Assembly: GCA_000413015.1 (NCBI GenBank)
Contig: KE332515.1
Span: 1,204,731-1,268,730, forward strand
Origin: Treponema socranskii subsp. paredis ATCC 35535
Lineage (GTDB): Bacteria; Spirochaetota; Spirochaetia; Treponematales; Treponemataceae
DNA length: 64,000 nt
Reading direction: 5' to 3'
This document shows positions 42,273 to 52,817 of this stretch, in pieces; the first letter of the stretch is position 1, and each line of letters starts with the position of its first letter. The position numbers and the translations under genes were made by a program. The notes beneath the pieces are model-generated. The model did not search any database and was not told the origin of the DNA. It saw nothing but the letters and a program-made list of their open reading frames with translations.

Positions 42273-43080
42273 TCGCATATGCTTTTTTGTCGAATTCGTA
42301 CATCACCGCGTGCATATCGTCCGTCGTCAGTTCGATACATTTCGCCTTTATGTCTTCGGGGATTCCGTAAAACGCTTCGGCCATGCTTCCGGCAACGGCG
42401 GTAAGCGTATCGCAATCGCCGCCGAGAGAAACCGCGGTTCTAACGACGTCTTCAAAATCGCGCCCTTCCAAAAATGCGGTCATCGCTTCGGGCACTGTTT
42501 TTTGACAGGATGCTTCGTAAACATACGAAGGACGGATTTCGTCACACGTACGAGAAAGGTCGTAGCCGAATTCTTTTTCGACATAGGTTTTGATTTCGGT
42601 TTTGGCGTACCCGTTCCGCGAAAGCCAAATCGCCGCTGCAACCGACTCTGCGCCTTTGACCCCCTCAGGATGATTGTGCGTAATTTCGGCGCTCCATGCA
42701 GCGACCCGACGCGTCCGCGAAAGCGTTTTAAAAAGCCAGCCGACCGAAGACACCCGCATTGCGGATCCGTTTCCGAAACTGCCGTACGGCTTCGGATCGG
42801 CGCCGTGCAGCCAAAGATAAAATCTTTCACCGTATCCCGCACCGGGATATTCGCGCCCCCACCTGAGCATACTTGCCGTGAGCGCCGCTTTTATCGTCCG
42901 CTCATCCGCGTCCATACCCGCCGCCAATATTCCGCCGCATACGGCGATCGTCATAACCGAATCGTCCGTAAACTCGGGTTCGGCGCAAAACAACGGAAAA
43001 TCCTTTGTTTTCGGATTTTCGCCCGACTCGTAAGGCTCGCCGATTATGTCTCCCGAAATCGCTCCGTACACAAAGCACAT
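42259..43080 (-). CDS. ADP-ribosylglycohydrolase family protein
   Basis: 273 aa. Family metal-binding motifs are complete: GAISGDIIGEPYE at the N-terminus, FTDDSVMTIAV (about residues 38-48) and SLGGDCDTLTAVAGSMAEA (about 216-234). Members remove ADP-ribose from proteins or nucleic acids, or hydrolyse related conjugates, using two Mg ions. It lies 42 bases after the acyl-CoA synthetase gene on the same strand and could be co-transcribed. Its stop codon sits inside repeat family B. Confidence 0.88.
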   Translation of the reverse strand: MCFVYGAISGDIIGEPYESGENPKTKDFPLFCAEPEFTDDSVMTIAVCGGILAAGMDADERTIKAALTASMLRWGREYPGAGYGERFYLWLHGADPKPYGSFGNGSAMRVSSVGWLFKTLSRTRRVAAWSAEITHNHPEGVKGAESVAAAIWLSRNGYAKTEIKTYVEKEFGYDLSRTCDEIRPSYVYEASCQKTVPEAMTAFLEGRDFEDVVRTAVSLGGDCDTLTAVAGSMAEAFYGIPEDIKAKCIELTTDDMHAVMYEFDKKAYAKKPR

Positions 43081-43122
43081 CCTTGAAAATTATCGGCTTT
43101 TCACGGCATATTTTTCGGCGCG

Positions 43123-44829
43123 TTAAAATTTAAAGTGATTCGTCTTGTCTTTTTTTCCGGACGAAGACTCTTTATCCTTTTCACGAATTTCGACGCGGCG
43201 GATTTTACCGCTGATCGTCTTCGGCAATTCCTTTACGAATTCAACGATGCGCGGATGCTTATAGCTCGCCGTCTGATGCTTTACATAATCCTGCAGTTCG
43301 AGTTCAAGCGCTTTGCACGGCTCAAAACCGGCATTGAGTACGATCGTCGCTTTGACAAGCTGCCCTCTCCTCTTGTCTTCGACGCCCGTCACTGCGCATT
43401 CGAGTACCGCCGGATGTTTCATCAGCACGCTTTCGACTTCGAACGGACTGATGCGGTAACCGGAACTTTTAATAATATCGTCATTGCGCCCGATAAACCA
43501 CAAATAGCCGTCGTTATCGTAATACGCGGTATCGCCGGTATGATAGAGTCCGCTGTCGAAGGCCGCAGCCGTCAGCGAAAAATCGCGGTAATAGCCGGAA
43601 AATAAACCGAAGGGACGCTCTTTGGCGATATGGATGACGATTTCGCCTGCTTCTCCCGCTTTGCATTTCATGCCGTTCGGTGCGATGATGTCGACGTCGT
43701 AACCCGGCGCGGGCTTTCCCATAGAACCGGGCTTCGGCTCCATACCCGGAAAATTGCCGATGATGACGGTCGCTTCCGTCTGCCCGTACGCTTCGAACAT
43801 TTTAATGCCCGTCTGTTCGTAGAATTTATTATATACTTCCGCGTTGAGCGCTTCGCCCGCCGTCACGCAATAGCACAGATTCGACAGATCGTATTTTTTC
43901 AAATCCTGCCGAATAAGATAGCGGTACACGGTCGGAGGCGCGCAAAAGGTCGTCACTTTATAATGCGAAATCTTTTGCAGCATTCTGTCCGGCTTAAAGC
44001 TCGTCATATCGTACGAAAAGACTGCCGAGCCCGCAAGCCACTGACCGTAGAGTTTTCCCCACACCGCTTTCGCCCAGCCCGTTTCGGCTATCGTCAAATG
44101 CAAACCGTTGTCCACGACATTTTGCCAATACTTCGCCGTAACGATATGTCCGAGAGGATATACGAAATTGTGCTGAACCATTTTCGGATAACCCGACGTA
44201 CCCGACGTAAAATACAACAGCATGATATCTTCATTGCGCGTTGCTTTGTCGCCTGTCGGCCGGTCAAAGCGCGCGTCGTATTTTTCAATCTCTTTATGAA
44301 AGTTCACCCATACTCCGCGCTCCTTTCCGACGGTTACGAGCGTCTTTACCGACGGAGAAGCCGCAAGCGATTTTTCGATCTCTTCCTGCACTTTCGGTTC
44401 GTCGAATGAAATGATCATCTTCACTTCGGCGGCTTTATTGCGGTATTCGATATCTTTTTCAAGCAGCTGATCCGTCGCGGGAATTACGATTGCGCCGATA
44501 CGGTGCAAAGCGATGATAAACCACCAAAACTCATACCGCCTGCGCAAGATGAGCATGACGGAATCACCCTTTCCGATGCCGTGTGCCGTGAGAAAATTGG
44601 CAGTGCGCTTCGACATCTCCGAAATATCGGCGAACGTAAATATATGTTCTTCATCCGAATCGTCGCACCATACGAGCGCCCGCTTTTCCGGATCTTCGGC
44701 CGCATAGCGGTCTACGACATCGTATGCAAAATTAAAATTATCGGGAATTTTAATTTTAAAATTTTTTTTCAAATCTTCATAAGACAGATAATCTCTATCG
44801 TGTTCAACGAATTCTTTGTACAGCACCAT
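43123..44829 (-). CDS. AMP-forming acyl-CoA synthetase (acetyl-CoA synthetase-like)
   Basis: 568 aa from the ATG at 44829, behind GAGGA. ANL-superfamily motifs: phosphate loop [12 protein letters not shown] (about residues 206-217), AYGQTEATV (about 371-379), [29 protein letters not shown] (about 459-490) and the C-terminal catalytic Lys in ISGKIRRVE. It activates a carboxylate as an acyl-adenylate and transfers it to CoA. Overall style matches the medium-chain/acetyl group of ACS rather than long-chain FadD; substrate not assigned. Confidence 0.88.
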   Translation of the reverse strand: MVLYKEFVEHDRDYLSYEDLKKNFKIKIPDNFNFAYDVVDRYAAEDPEKRALVWCDDSDEEHIFTFADISEMSKRTANFLTAHGIGKGDSVMLILRRRYEFWWFIIALHRIGAIVIPATDQLLEKDIEYRNKAAEVKMIISFDEPKVQEEIEKSLAASPSVKTLVTVGKERGVWVNFHKEIEKYDARFDRPTGDKATRNEDIMLLYFTSGTSGYPKMVQHNFVYPLGHIVTAKYWQNVVDNGLHLTIAETGWAKAVWGKLYGQWLAGSAVFSYDMTSFKPDRMLQKISHYKVTTFCAPPTVYRYLIRQDLKKYDLSNLCYCVTAGEALNAEVYNKFYEQTGIKMFEAYGQTEATVIIGNFPGMEPKPGSMGKPAPGYDVDIIAPNGMKCKAGEAGEIVIHIAKERPFGLFSGYYRDFSLTAAAFDSGLYHTGDTAYYDNDGYLWFIGRNDDIIKSSGYRISPFEVESVLMKHPAVLECAVTGVEDKRRGQLVKATIVLNAGFEPCKALELELQDYVKHQTASYKHPRIVEFVKELPKTISGKIRRVEIREKDKESSSGKKDKTNHFKF

Positions 44830-44977
44830 GTGAAAATTCCTCTTCAATGCGAATATATATATTATCCTACATTCACAACGTTTACGTTGATCGGACAATG
44901 CATTCGAAAAACGGTCTCGCATTCGATGCGCGTCCGACATTCAACCGCTACAGTATAATCGATACCGCCGAACAATG

Positions 44978-45769
44978 CTAGACGGTACGGTAATCGATAT
45001 TCGCCGCCGTAAGAATTTTTTCGGCGTTTTTTTGCAAAATCGATTCCGCTTCCACATCTTCGATCTCCTTTACTTCCGCGATATCGTGCACTACGCGCTT
45101 TATCAAAAGCGGCGACGAATCCTCGCCTCCGAGCCACACCTCTCCGGTCGGATTATCTGTTTCGGAAAGTAAAAACTCAAGAGGCGTCCGAGCGAGCAGC
45201 GCTTTGATACGATCGGAATAACGCACTTCGCAGCCGAATGTCTGCATATACCCGCGGGATAAAAAAATATTGTACGCCGAATCCGGTCCGTCATACCAGT
45301 GAATGACGGGCTTTGCATGCGGGAAGTCCGCAAGGATCCGGACTATGCGCGATTCGGCTCCCTTAGTGTGCACGACGCAATATTTTTCCGTACGCTCGCA
45401 ATGGTCGAGTATACAGCGGAACACGCGTTCCTGCGTTTCGTGCGATATTTCTTTTTCCCAATAAAAATCGAGTCCGATCTCTCCGATGATAGGCGATGCG
45501 TCGAGATACGGCTCAAGCAGATCGGAAAGTTCCGTTTCGCTTTCCGGCAAACCGGCGCAATACGACGGATGAATGCCGAAGGTCGGAATTATTAATTTTT
45601 TTCCGGAGTGAAAAACAAGAGATGCAAGCGAAAGCGTTTCGTTCCATGTTGCCCTGTCCACGGAAGAGGCGACCGTGAGGATTGCATTTTGCCGAATGCA
45701 TTCGAGCGCCGCATCGCGCTCATATCCGCGCCGATACGCATGCAAATGCGTGTGAAAATCGACAAGCAT
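44978..45769 (-). CDS. TatD-family metal-dependent hydrolase
   Basis: 263 aa. Metal ligands of the TatD amidohydrolase fold in order: VDFHTHLHA (residues 3-11), GEIGLDFYWEKE (Glu, about 96), VVHTKGAE (His, about 133), PVIHWYDG (His, about 155) and LSETDNPTG (Asp, about 202). TatD proteins are 3'-5' DNases/RNases or related hydrolases. It follows the hemolysin III gene by 44 bases on the same strand, with only a weak ribosome site. Confidence 0.88.
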   Translation of the reverse strand: MLVDFHTHLHAYRRGYERDAALECIRQNAILTVASSVDRATWNETLSLASLVFHSGKKLIIPTFGIHPSYCAGLPESETELSDLLEPYLDASPIIGEIGLDFYWEKEISHETQERVFRCILDHCERTEKYCVVHTKGAESRIVRILADFPHAKPVIHWYDGPDSAYNIFLSRGYMQTFGCEVRYSDRIKALLARTPLEFLLSETDNPTGEVWLGGEDSSPLLIKRVVHDIAEVKEIEDVEAESILQKNAEKILTAANIDYRTV

Positions 45770-45813
45770 AGCTTCGGCTTACACGCCGCCGCGCGGCACC
45801 GCTTCCATAAAAC

Positions 45814-46719
45814 TCATGATACGGAAAAGAAAAGCGAAGCGTACAAATACAGCGTCCCTAAAAGCATAACGGCGTTTCCCGCAGCAGGCATATATTTGAT
45901 TTTGCGCAGCAAAAAGAATACACAACCCAAACTGTACAAAAGCCCCGAAACTATGAGATAGACAAAACTGCGTATGGCGTGTCCGAGATAAAATTGCCGA
46001 ACGAGAAAAAGTCCCGCCCAGCCGATAACAAAATAAAATACGGTATTGGTTATCTTCAGTTCGCTTCCCCACACCGCGTATAAAACGATACCTACAACGG
46101 CGCTTGTCCACACGAGACCGAAAAGCACCCAGCCTCCGACGCCGCGTGCAAAAATCAATATAAACGACGTGTACGCGCTGCCCAGCACTAAAAAGACAAA
46201 ACAATGAGCGAGCCTGCCGAACACTTCTTTTGCGTTTTCGGACACAAGCGCGTGATGCAGCGTCGACATGATGTACATGACGATCATCAATCCCGTACTG
46301 CATACGAATGTGGAAACGTACAATACGCGGAGCGCACCGTCGGCATGCTGAAGGGCGCGGTCGGCAAGAACGGCGGTTGCCGCAACGGACAAAAGCACAC
46401 CGAGCCCCTGCACGATCGCGCTGAAAATCTCTTCGCCGAGAGAAAGACGCCTTTCTTTGCTTTGCATTTCAATACGCCGCTGTTCGTGTTCGATCCTTCG
46501 TTCGGCGCGGCGCTTTGCCCGCTCGCTTTTCGCATAATCGTCGGCGGCGTATTTGGCACGCAGCCGTTCGGGATCTTTCGCGTATCTGATATTTATCTCG
46601 CGGATTTCCAAATCGTAATTCGCTTTTATCTGTTTGAGACGTTCTTTCTTTTTCGCTTTAATCGATTTTAGCGTCGAGCGGCGCACAGCCCGCGTCGCGG
46701 CATTATCTTCCCTTGTCAT
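45814..46719 (-). CDS. Hemolysin III/PAQR-family membrane protein with charged N-terminal extension
   Basis: 301 aa from the ATG at 46719. The first 95 residues are a highly charged coiled coil (KSIKAKKKERLKQIKANYDL, RRAERRIEHEQRRIEMQSKE), unusual for the family. Seven spans follow, with PAQR metal-site motifs IMSTLHHALVSENAKEVFGRLAH and FYLGHAIRSFVY. Family members are integral membrane hydrolase-like proteins; the 'hemolysin' name rests on one early study of a Bacillus protein. The upstream frame to 46881 lies before the promoter. The -10 ends six bases from the ATG. Confidence 0.85.
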   Translation of the reverse strand: MTREDNAATRAVRRSTLKSIKAKKKERLKQIKANYDLEIREINIRYAKDPERLRAKYAADDYAKSERAKRRAERRIEHEQRRIEMQSKERRLSLGEEIFSAIVQGLGVLLSVAATAVLADRALQHADGALRVLYVSTFVCSTGLMIVMYIMSTLHHALVSENAKEVFGRLAHCFVFLVLGSAYTSFILIFARGVGGWVLFGLVWTSAVVGIVLYAVWGSELKITNTVFYFVIGWAGLFLVRQFYLGHAIRSFVYLIVSGLLYSLGCVFFLLRKIKYMPAAGNAVMLLGTLYLYASLFFSVS

Positions 46720-46725
46720 AAAGTC

Positions 46726-46754
46726 ATTATAGCAGAGGTCGCGGCGGTGCGCAA
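46726..46754 (-). promoter_or_regulatory. Promoter of the hemolysin III gene, leaderless geometry
   Basis: TTGCGC (46754-46749), 17-base spacer, perfect TATAAT (46731-46726), six bases, ATG at 46719. Confidence 0.7.
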
Positions 46755-46907
46755 CGCCGAAAGCACGAAACGGCATACGGAAAAGCGGATACCGTTCGTC
46801 CGGCGGTAAAAGTTTCATTTGCCGTACGAAGAATAAGGGGACGGCCGATTCCTTACAGCACAGCTTCCGTTCCGTTTGCAATTAGTAACCGGAAAACGGT
46901 ACCGGTA

Positions 46908-49900
46908 TCACTTCGGCTGCAAGTATCCTGTATTGTTTACTTGCCACTGCTGTGTTGTACCGCCTACGATTTTCGGCGTTACGGTGAACTTGCCCGCTTC
47001 GTTTGCAAGGGTTACGCCCGTACCGGCGAGAAGCACCTGCGTACCCGTGTTGTATTTGTCGTCCGGTACGGTAATACAGGCGGCGGTTCCGCCGGGCGGG
47101 TTTAAGACGCTGTCGGCACGTATCTTTGAGCCGCTGTCCAAATACACATCGTTGTTTTCGTGAACTTGTGCGCGGTCTTTCATAGCTACTATTGTGTTTT
47201 TTGCATATACGCCTTTGCCTTTTGCCGCCTGATTGCCGATGATCCGTAAGCTCTGCGCGCCGGTACCTGTGGAATCTTGAAGATTCAAACCACAATGCTC
47301 GCCTACATAGATGCCGCCGCCTGAGCCGTTTGAGCCTGTCGCTTTGTTTGCGTCTGTGCCCGCCGTACCGCCGATGGTGCCGCCTGCAATTATTACGTTA
47401 GAGGCAATACCGTCGTCGGTCTTCTTTACGTAAATTGCGCCGCCGTTCTCTGCCTCGTTGCGCGTAAGGGTGCAGTTCGACATGGTGGTGTTTGTGCCCT
47501 CGAGAATCACGCCGCCGCCTTTTATTGCCGTGTTGTGCGTAAGGGTGCAGTTTGTCATGGAGAGCGTTCCTTTGTGGGTATACACGCCCCCGCCGCCGCC
47601 CAAGGGGGTGCCGTCTGTCGCACTGTTGTCGCTAAAGGTACAGCCGGTCATGATAACGGTTGAGTTATTTGCACGCACACCGCCGGCCCTCCCTGCCTTG
47701 TTGCCGATAATCCGTACGCCATTCCCCATATACTTTTCTAGTTTCAAAGTACAATCATCATTGATATAGATGCCGCCGCCGAAGCCATACGGATCGGTTA
47801 CCGTGTTTGCGTCCGTGCCCGTGCCGCCGATGGTACCGCCTTTGATTGTTACGGTGGAGACAAAACTGCCGTCTTTTGCTGCATATACTGCGCCGCCGTT
47901 CTTTTCCGCCGTGTTACGCGTAAGGGTGCAGTTTGTTATGTTGACGATTGCGCCATATACGTAAATTGCACCGCCGTCATTTGCTTTATTACCCGTAAGG
48001 GTACAGCCCTCCAGTTCGACTGTGCAGCCTTTTGCGTACACGGCTCCGCCGCCCTTGGATGTTGAGGCTGCCACACAGGTTTTAATACTTGTGTTCGTAA
48101 GCTTTGCGGTACCCGAAGCTCCTATTCCTCCGCCTACATCCGCTGTGCAGTTTTCGATGACACAGTCCGAAAGTTCCGCCGCACCGCTGTTACTAACATA
48201 CACGCCGCCTCCGTTTGCACCCGCCGCCGCCTTTCCGCCTTTAAGTGTCAGACCGCTCAGTTTGAGCGTACCGGAGGTAACGCTGAAAATACGGCGGGCA
48301 TTCGAGCCGAGGTTACCGCTGTTTGCATCGAGAATGTCCGAATTCGCTCCGGTTTCGCCCCGTATCGTCAGGTTTTTGTTAATTTCAATTTCACCGAAGT
48401 TACCGGAAGCGTTTGTCGCCTTTACGCTGCCTCTTACGGTGATGGTATCGCCTGCTGCCGCTGCGGCAACTGCGTCTTTGAGTTTTTGCCATGCGCCGCT
48501 ATCCGAGCCGTTTATAACTACGGGTGTCTTTTGCAAGCATCCGGTACTGTTTATTTCCCACTTCTCGCTGCCTTTCGGCGTTACGATAAACTTAGTGTAG
48601 TTCTCCGGTTGGCCGTTTGTTATATCGCCTTCAAGCACTTGCGTAGCCACACCGTAGTTCGCAGCCGCTACCGTAATGCGCGCAACGGGAGCGGTAGCGG
48701 TCAAGATATTGACAATTTTTATCTTACGGTCGCCCTCCAAATACACGTCGTTTTGTCCCGGCTTGTCTTTATCGCTTCCGCTTGAGGGAGTAATGCATGA
48801 GGAGCCTTGCATCTCAAACGTTCCGGTATTACCAACATACACACCGCCGCCGCTCTCTGATGCCGTATTTGCGGAAAGTATGGAATTGTCCATAGTAAGC
48901 GTTCCGGATTTAACGTATATTCCGCCGCCTTGTCCTTTGTTGCCGGCGGTGGTTATTGCCTTACAGTCGGAAACAGTCACATGACTGAGCGACACGATTC
49001 CGCTTTCAAGGAGTATACCGCCGCCTGACGCATTGAGATTACCGCTTGAAGCCTTTTCTGCCTTTCCTCCTTTCAGCGTCAGCTTTTCGAGCGTGAGTGT
49101 CTTTCCGTCTGTTACTTTAAAAATGCGGTGAGAGTTTGAATATTCGAGTACATCGCCGTTTGCGTTAAGTATGTCCGAACCCGCTCCGGTCTTTCCCTGT
49201 ATCGTGAGGTCTTTGTTGATAACGATTTCACCCGAATTGCCGGAATCGTTTGTCGCTTTGATTTCACCGTTTACGGTGATGACATCGCCGTCCGCCGCTG
49301 CTGTAACCGCGGCTTTGAGTTTTTGCCATGCGCCGCTATCCGAGCCGTTTATAACTACGGGCGTCTTTTGCAAGAATCCGTCCATGTCTACTTCCCACTT
49401 CTGGCTGCCTTTCGGCGTTACGGTAAACTTGGTGTAGTTCTTCGGTTGGCCGTATCTTATATCGCCTTCAAGCACTTGCGTCATTGGTTTGTATTTGTCG
49501 TCCGCTACCGTAATGCGCGCAACGGGAGCGGTACCGGTCAAGATATCGACAATTTTTATCGTACGACCGTTCCCCAAATAAACATCGTTTTTGCCCGGCT
49601 TGTCTTCATCGCTTCCGCTTGAGGGAGTAACGACTGCACTTCCGATCAGAGTGATCACACCGCCCTGCACATAGATACCGCCGCCGCTTTTTGCACCGTT
49701 ACCGATTATTTCAGTGTTGTCTTCTATTCTAAGAGTTCCGCTGTCAACCTGAATACCGCCGCCCTGTCCTATAAGATTGGCTTCATTGCCGGTTTCGTGA
49801 GCCTTGTTATTTTCTATTGTGGTGTTGCCCTTTATGGTGCAGTTTACTCCAAGGCCGAACCACATACCTGCACCGCGCGGATTTTTGCCGGAAGCACCCC

Positions 49901-52778
49901 GTATCCTGTTGTCTTTTATTGTACAGCCGTCAATCGTGATATTTATACCAAGGTTTCCTACAGCAATACCGCCGCCGGAGTATTGGTTTACGGAATCAGT
50001 CATGATTACTTTGTTTTCTGAAATCTCACCGCCGGTTATCGTGTATTCGGAAGTGTAGGTACCGGTTTCAAAGCTAATACCCCCGCCGTCGCCGTTTGTT
50101 ACTTCATTCTCTTTTATCTTGCAGTTTGTAAGCGTCATGCCTTTACCGTCTTTAAAGGCGATTCCTCCGCCGCGGGTTGCCGTATTATCCGTAAGGGTAC
50201 AGTTTGTCATTGCAAGAGCTCCGCCCTTTACGAAAATTGCACCGCCGAAACCTGCTTCGCCCGCTTCCGAGGCTTCGCCACCTTTGAGCGTCAGGTTTTC
50301 AAGCATGAGCGTTTTGCCGCTTTGTACTTTAAATATGCGGTGCTTCGTTGTAGGAGCGCTCGTACCGGTACTGTTTGCATTAAGTATATCGGAACCGGCT
50401 CCGGTTTTGCCCTTTATCGTGACGGTGCCGTTAATGACAATTTCGCCCGAGTTGTTGAGAGCGTTTGTCGCTTTAATTTCGCCGTTTATGGTGATAATGC
50501 TGCCTTCGGGAGAATTTTGCACGGCCTCTTTCAGTTTTTTCCACGCGTTGGGATCCGTGCCGTTTATAACACTGGAAACGCTTATCAAGTTTCCGCTACT
50601 TCCTATTTTCCATACGTGCTCCGAATCTTTTCGCTGTGTTACGCTGAACTTCAGATATTCAGTGCCGACGGCTGTACCCGTAAGCACCGTATTTCCGTTG
50701 TTGTACCCTTGGGGTGTAATGCGGGCAATAGGTGCGGCACCAAGCAAAGTAGCGTCCAGTTTAATCGAAGTGCCGTTTGCAAGATAAACATCGTTTTTAC
50801 CCTGCGTGTTTATATCGCTTCCCGTCGACGGGGTAATGACGGTGCTGCCGAACAGATCAAGCGTGCCGCCGGCTTCGACACAAACCGCCCCACCGTTTCC
50901 GTCGGCGGCATCACCGCCTGTAAGTTTTATATTAAGCAGCTCAAGCTCCGAGTTGCTGCCGCTTATTTTAAATATGCGCCCGCTATTATTTGCATCGATG
51001 ATACGGACGGTACCGCTTGACAGCATCAGTTTTTTGCCGCCGGTTACGGCTATTTCGGTATCGGCGGAGGAAGCGCTCAGGTCGCCCCCGATTTTAATAT
51101 CTATGCTGTTGCTATAATTATACTGCCCCTGCCCCGTACCGCGCGCGGGAGTGTTTTGTACAAGGTTTTTAAGCCGCTCATAAGTGTCGACACTGTTTAT
51201 AACCTGAATATGGAATTCCGGGCTGTCGATCACGGCTCCGCCTTTTTCAGCCCATACTTTAAGCGTATATGGTCCCGGGACATTTAATGCTATCGAGCTT
51301 CCCGACTGTTCGGATCCGCTACCCACCTTATACTTCGCCGTAACACCTGCAGGTACGGTAAGAGACAACTCTACTTTGCCGGCTGCGTTATAAATAACCA
51401 GCGGGGTTGCAGCGACATACGAGTTCGCATCGGGTATGATGTCCTCGGAAACATAGCCTGCACTTCCTGCGGAAATACTGTGTAAAGCGGCATTGCTGTC
51501 AGCAAAGTTCTGTCTTATTTTAAGGACGGGAGGCTCCAACCGCAGTAAGTTTACATAGAATTCCGTTTCATCGCTGTCATCATAGCCGGTCAAGTGCGCT
51601 TTCAAAGTGATTTTGTATACCGCCTCTTCCGAAGAACCGAGCGCCGGTAAGTTTATCGCAGCGGTCGTTGTGCCGCTTACGGTATCCGTCTCTGTCCAGT
51701 TTCCGCCGTTTTTCTTATAGATTTTTCCCGTTATGCCGACTCCGTCGGGAGAGACCCTTGCCTCGAGGCTTTTTCCGTTCATGTCCGCAAATACTTTCGG
51801 AGCACCCGCCGTTGTTCCTGTAATTTGCGCTGCACTTACGCTCGAATCGTCAAATAATTTCACAGGATCAAGCCTGGTCGTATCGGTGTTCGCCTCTATG
51901 AGGTTTGATCTTAAACCCTGCGTATCTTTTACGCTGACGGCATATCTTTTTGTCGGGCCGCCGACTTTTACATCGGTCTTTAAGCGGAGAAGCCCGCTCC
52001 CCGAAAGATCAGGATCGGTTGATTTAAGTTTTTGTACCGCTAACGGCGCTAAAAGGTCTCCGCCCGTTGCAAAATCCGAACCTGTAACGCTCAAAGTAAT
52101 AGGGGAAAGTGATACGCCGCCTGCCGTAACGTTCATTGTGTCGATGTCTTTATGTACGCTTTCGGCGGGACTGCCTATCATTGTGTCCATATCTTTTACG
52201 CGGAATAAAAGCACATAGAACCATTCGCTTCCTACCTGCGTTTTTCCGATCCCCGCGTACTCCAAAACGGGAACGGTGTTCGCTTCCAAATCAAACTTAT
52301 AAATTCGATTGAACTTTCTGCCGTCGGTACTGTAAAGCTTGATCGCGGCTCCGATGTTGCCGTTGCCGTACTCGTACCGTTCCAAAAAAGCCGATGTATA
52401 TGTAAGGGTCAAAGTATCGCGTGTGCTTTGCACAAGCGTATAATCGGTACCTTGCGAAGCGCTTATGCCGCTTCCGAAACTTATGATATCCGTCGGAGAG
52501 CCGGGCATACCCGGCATTATAAACGAAAAGTTTTTGGGATTGCGCACGGTAAACGTAAGCACCGCAGGACTTGCAGACGGTACGCACTGAACGCCCGCAG
52601 CGTTCACGGATACGGGAGATGCCGCTCTAAAACCGGTGATGACGGGTTCCGACGCCCAATACGAAAAATCCTCTTCTATATCTGCAAGCAATTCTTTACA
52701 CGCCGTCACGCTGAAAAGCAGCACGATGCCTGCCGCACACACGGCGGCGCGTATAAAATTTTTATCTGATCGTTTCAT
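46908..52778 (-). CDS. Giant repeat lipoprotein, Pmp-like right-handed beta-helix
   Basis: 1956 aa from the ATG at 52778, behind GGGAG. Lipobox SVTAC near residue 27, so it is a surface or periplasmic lipoprotein. The first 500 residues hold Ig/Bacterial-repeat-like strands. After that come about four modules, each opening with INGSDSGAWQKLK..V, then EIVINKDLTIQGKTGAGSDI and RIFKV..GKTLTLE.LTLKGG, continuing through beta-helix rungs (GGGIYV, GGAIYV, NCTLTDNTA) and closing with SGSDKDKPGQNDVYL and ARITV. This is the style of chlamydial-type polymorphic outer-membrane repeats. Last gene of the cyclase-FecR operon. Confidence 0.88.
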   Translation of the reverse strand: MKRSDKNFIRAAVCAAGIVLLFSVTACKELLADIEEDFSYWASEPVITGFRAASPVSVNAAGVQCVPSASPAVLTFTVRNPKNFSFIMPGMPGSPTDIISFGSGISASQGTDYTLVQSTRDTLTLTYTSAFLERYEYGNGNIGAAIKLYSTDGRKFNRIYKFDLEANTVPVLEYAGIGKTQVGSEWFYVLLFRVKDMDTMIGSPAESVHKDIDTMNVTAGGVSLSPITLSVTGSDFATGGDLLAPLAVQKLKSTDPDLSGSGLLRLKTDVKVGGPTKRYAVSVKDTQGLRSNLIEANTDTTRLDPVKLFDDSSVSAAQITGTTAGAPKVFADMNGKSLEARVSPDGVGITGKIYKKNGGNWTETDTVSGTTTAAINLPALGSSEEAVYKITLKAHLTGYDDSDETEFYVNLLRLEPPVLKIRQNFADSNAALHSISAGSAGYVSEDIIPDANSYVAATPLVIYNAAGKVELSLTVPAGVTAKYKVGSGSEQSGSSIALNVPGPYTLKVWAEKGGAVIDSPEFHIQVINSVDTYERLKNLVQNTPARGTGQGQYNYSNSIDIKIGGDLSASSADTEIAVTGGKKLMLSSGTVRIIDANNSGRIFKISGSNSELELLNIKLTGGDAADGNGGAVCVEAGGTLDLFGSTVITPSTGSDINTQGKNDVYLANGTSIKLDATLLGAAPIARITPQGYNNGNTVLTGTAVGTEYLKFSVTQRKDSEHVWKIGSSGNLISVSSVINGTDPNAWKKLKEAVQNSPEGSIITINGEIKATNALNNSGEIVINGTVTIKGKTGAGSDILNANSTGTSAPTTKHRIFKVQSGKTLMLENLTLKGGEASEAGEAGFGGAIFVKGGALAMTNCTLTDNTATRGGGIAFKDGKGMTLTNCKIKENEVTNGDGGGISFETGTYTSEYTITGGEISENKVIMTDSVNQYSGGGIAVGNLGINITIDGCTIKDNRIRGASGKNPRGAGMWFGLGVNCTIKGNTTIENNKAHETGNEANLIGQGGGIQVDSGTLRIEDNTEIIGNGAKSGGGIYVQGGVITLIGSAVVTPSSGSDEDKPGKNDVYLGNGRTIKIVDILTGTAPVARITVADDKYKPMTQVLEGDIRYGQPKNYTKFTVTPKGSQKWEVDMDGFLQKTPVVINGSDSGAWQKLKAAVTAAADGDVITVNGEIKATNDSGNSGEIVINKDLTIQGKTGAGSDILNANGDVLEYSNSHRIFKVTDGKTLTLEKLTLKGGKAEKASSGNLNASGGGILLESGIVSLSHVTVSDCKAITTAGNKGQGGGIYVKSGTLTMDNSILSANTASESGGGVYVGNTGTFEMQGSSCITPSSGSDKDKPGQNDVYLEGDRKIKIVNILTATAPVARITVAAANYGVATQVLEGDITNGQPENYTKFIVTPKGSEKWEINSTGCLQKTPVVINGSDSGAWQKLKDAVAAAAAGDTITVRGSVKATNASGNFGEIEINKNLTIRGETGANSDILDANSGNLGSNARRIFSVTSGTLKLSGLTLKGGKAAAGANGGGVYVSNSGAAELSDCVIENCTADVGGGIGASGTAKLTNTSIKTCVAASTSKGGGAVYAKGCTVELEGCTLTGNKANDGGAIYVYGAIVNITNCTLTRNTAEKNGGAVYAAKDGSFVSTVTIKGGTIGGTGTDANTVTDPYGFGGGIYINDDCTLKLEKYMGNGVRIIGNKAGRAGGVRANNSTVIMTGCTFSDNSATDGTPLGGGGGVYTHKGTLSMTNCTLTHNTAIKGGGVILEGTNTTMSNCTLTRNEAENGGAIYVKKTDDGIASNVIIAGGTIGGTAGTDANKATGSNGSGGGIYVGEHCGLNLQDSTGTGAQSLRIIGNQAAKGKGVYAKNTIVAMKDRAQVHENNDVYLDSGSKIRADSVLNPPGGTAACITVPDDKYNTGTQVLLAGTGVTLANEAGKFTVTPKIVGGTTQQWQVNNTGYLQPK
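48479..48650 (-). repeat. Intragenic repeat unit 1 in the giant lipoprotein gene
   Basis: About 170 bp nearly identical to 49316-49487, with a 55-base block differing at a single base. Encodes the INGSDSGAWQKLK junction and the preceding KF.VTPKGS strand. Confidence 0.8.
49316..49487 (-). repeat. Intragenic repeat unit 2 in the giant lipoprotein gene
   Basis: Direct partner of 48479-48650, 837 bases away, a multiple of three. Recombination between them would remove one module and keep the frame. Confidence 0.8.
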
Positions 52779-52817
52779 AGCCGACTCCCTCATAAAAACA
52801 AATATTGCGTCGTTTCC

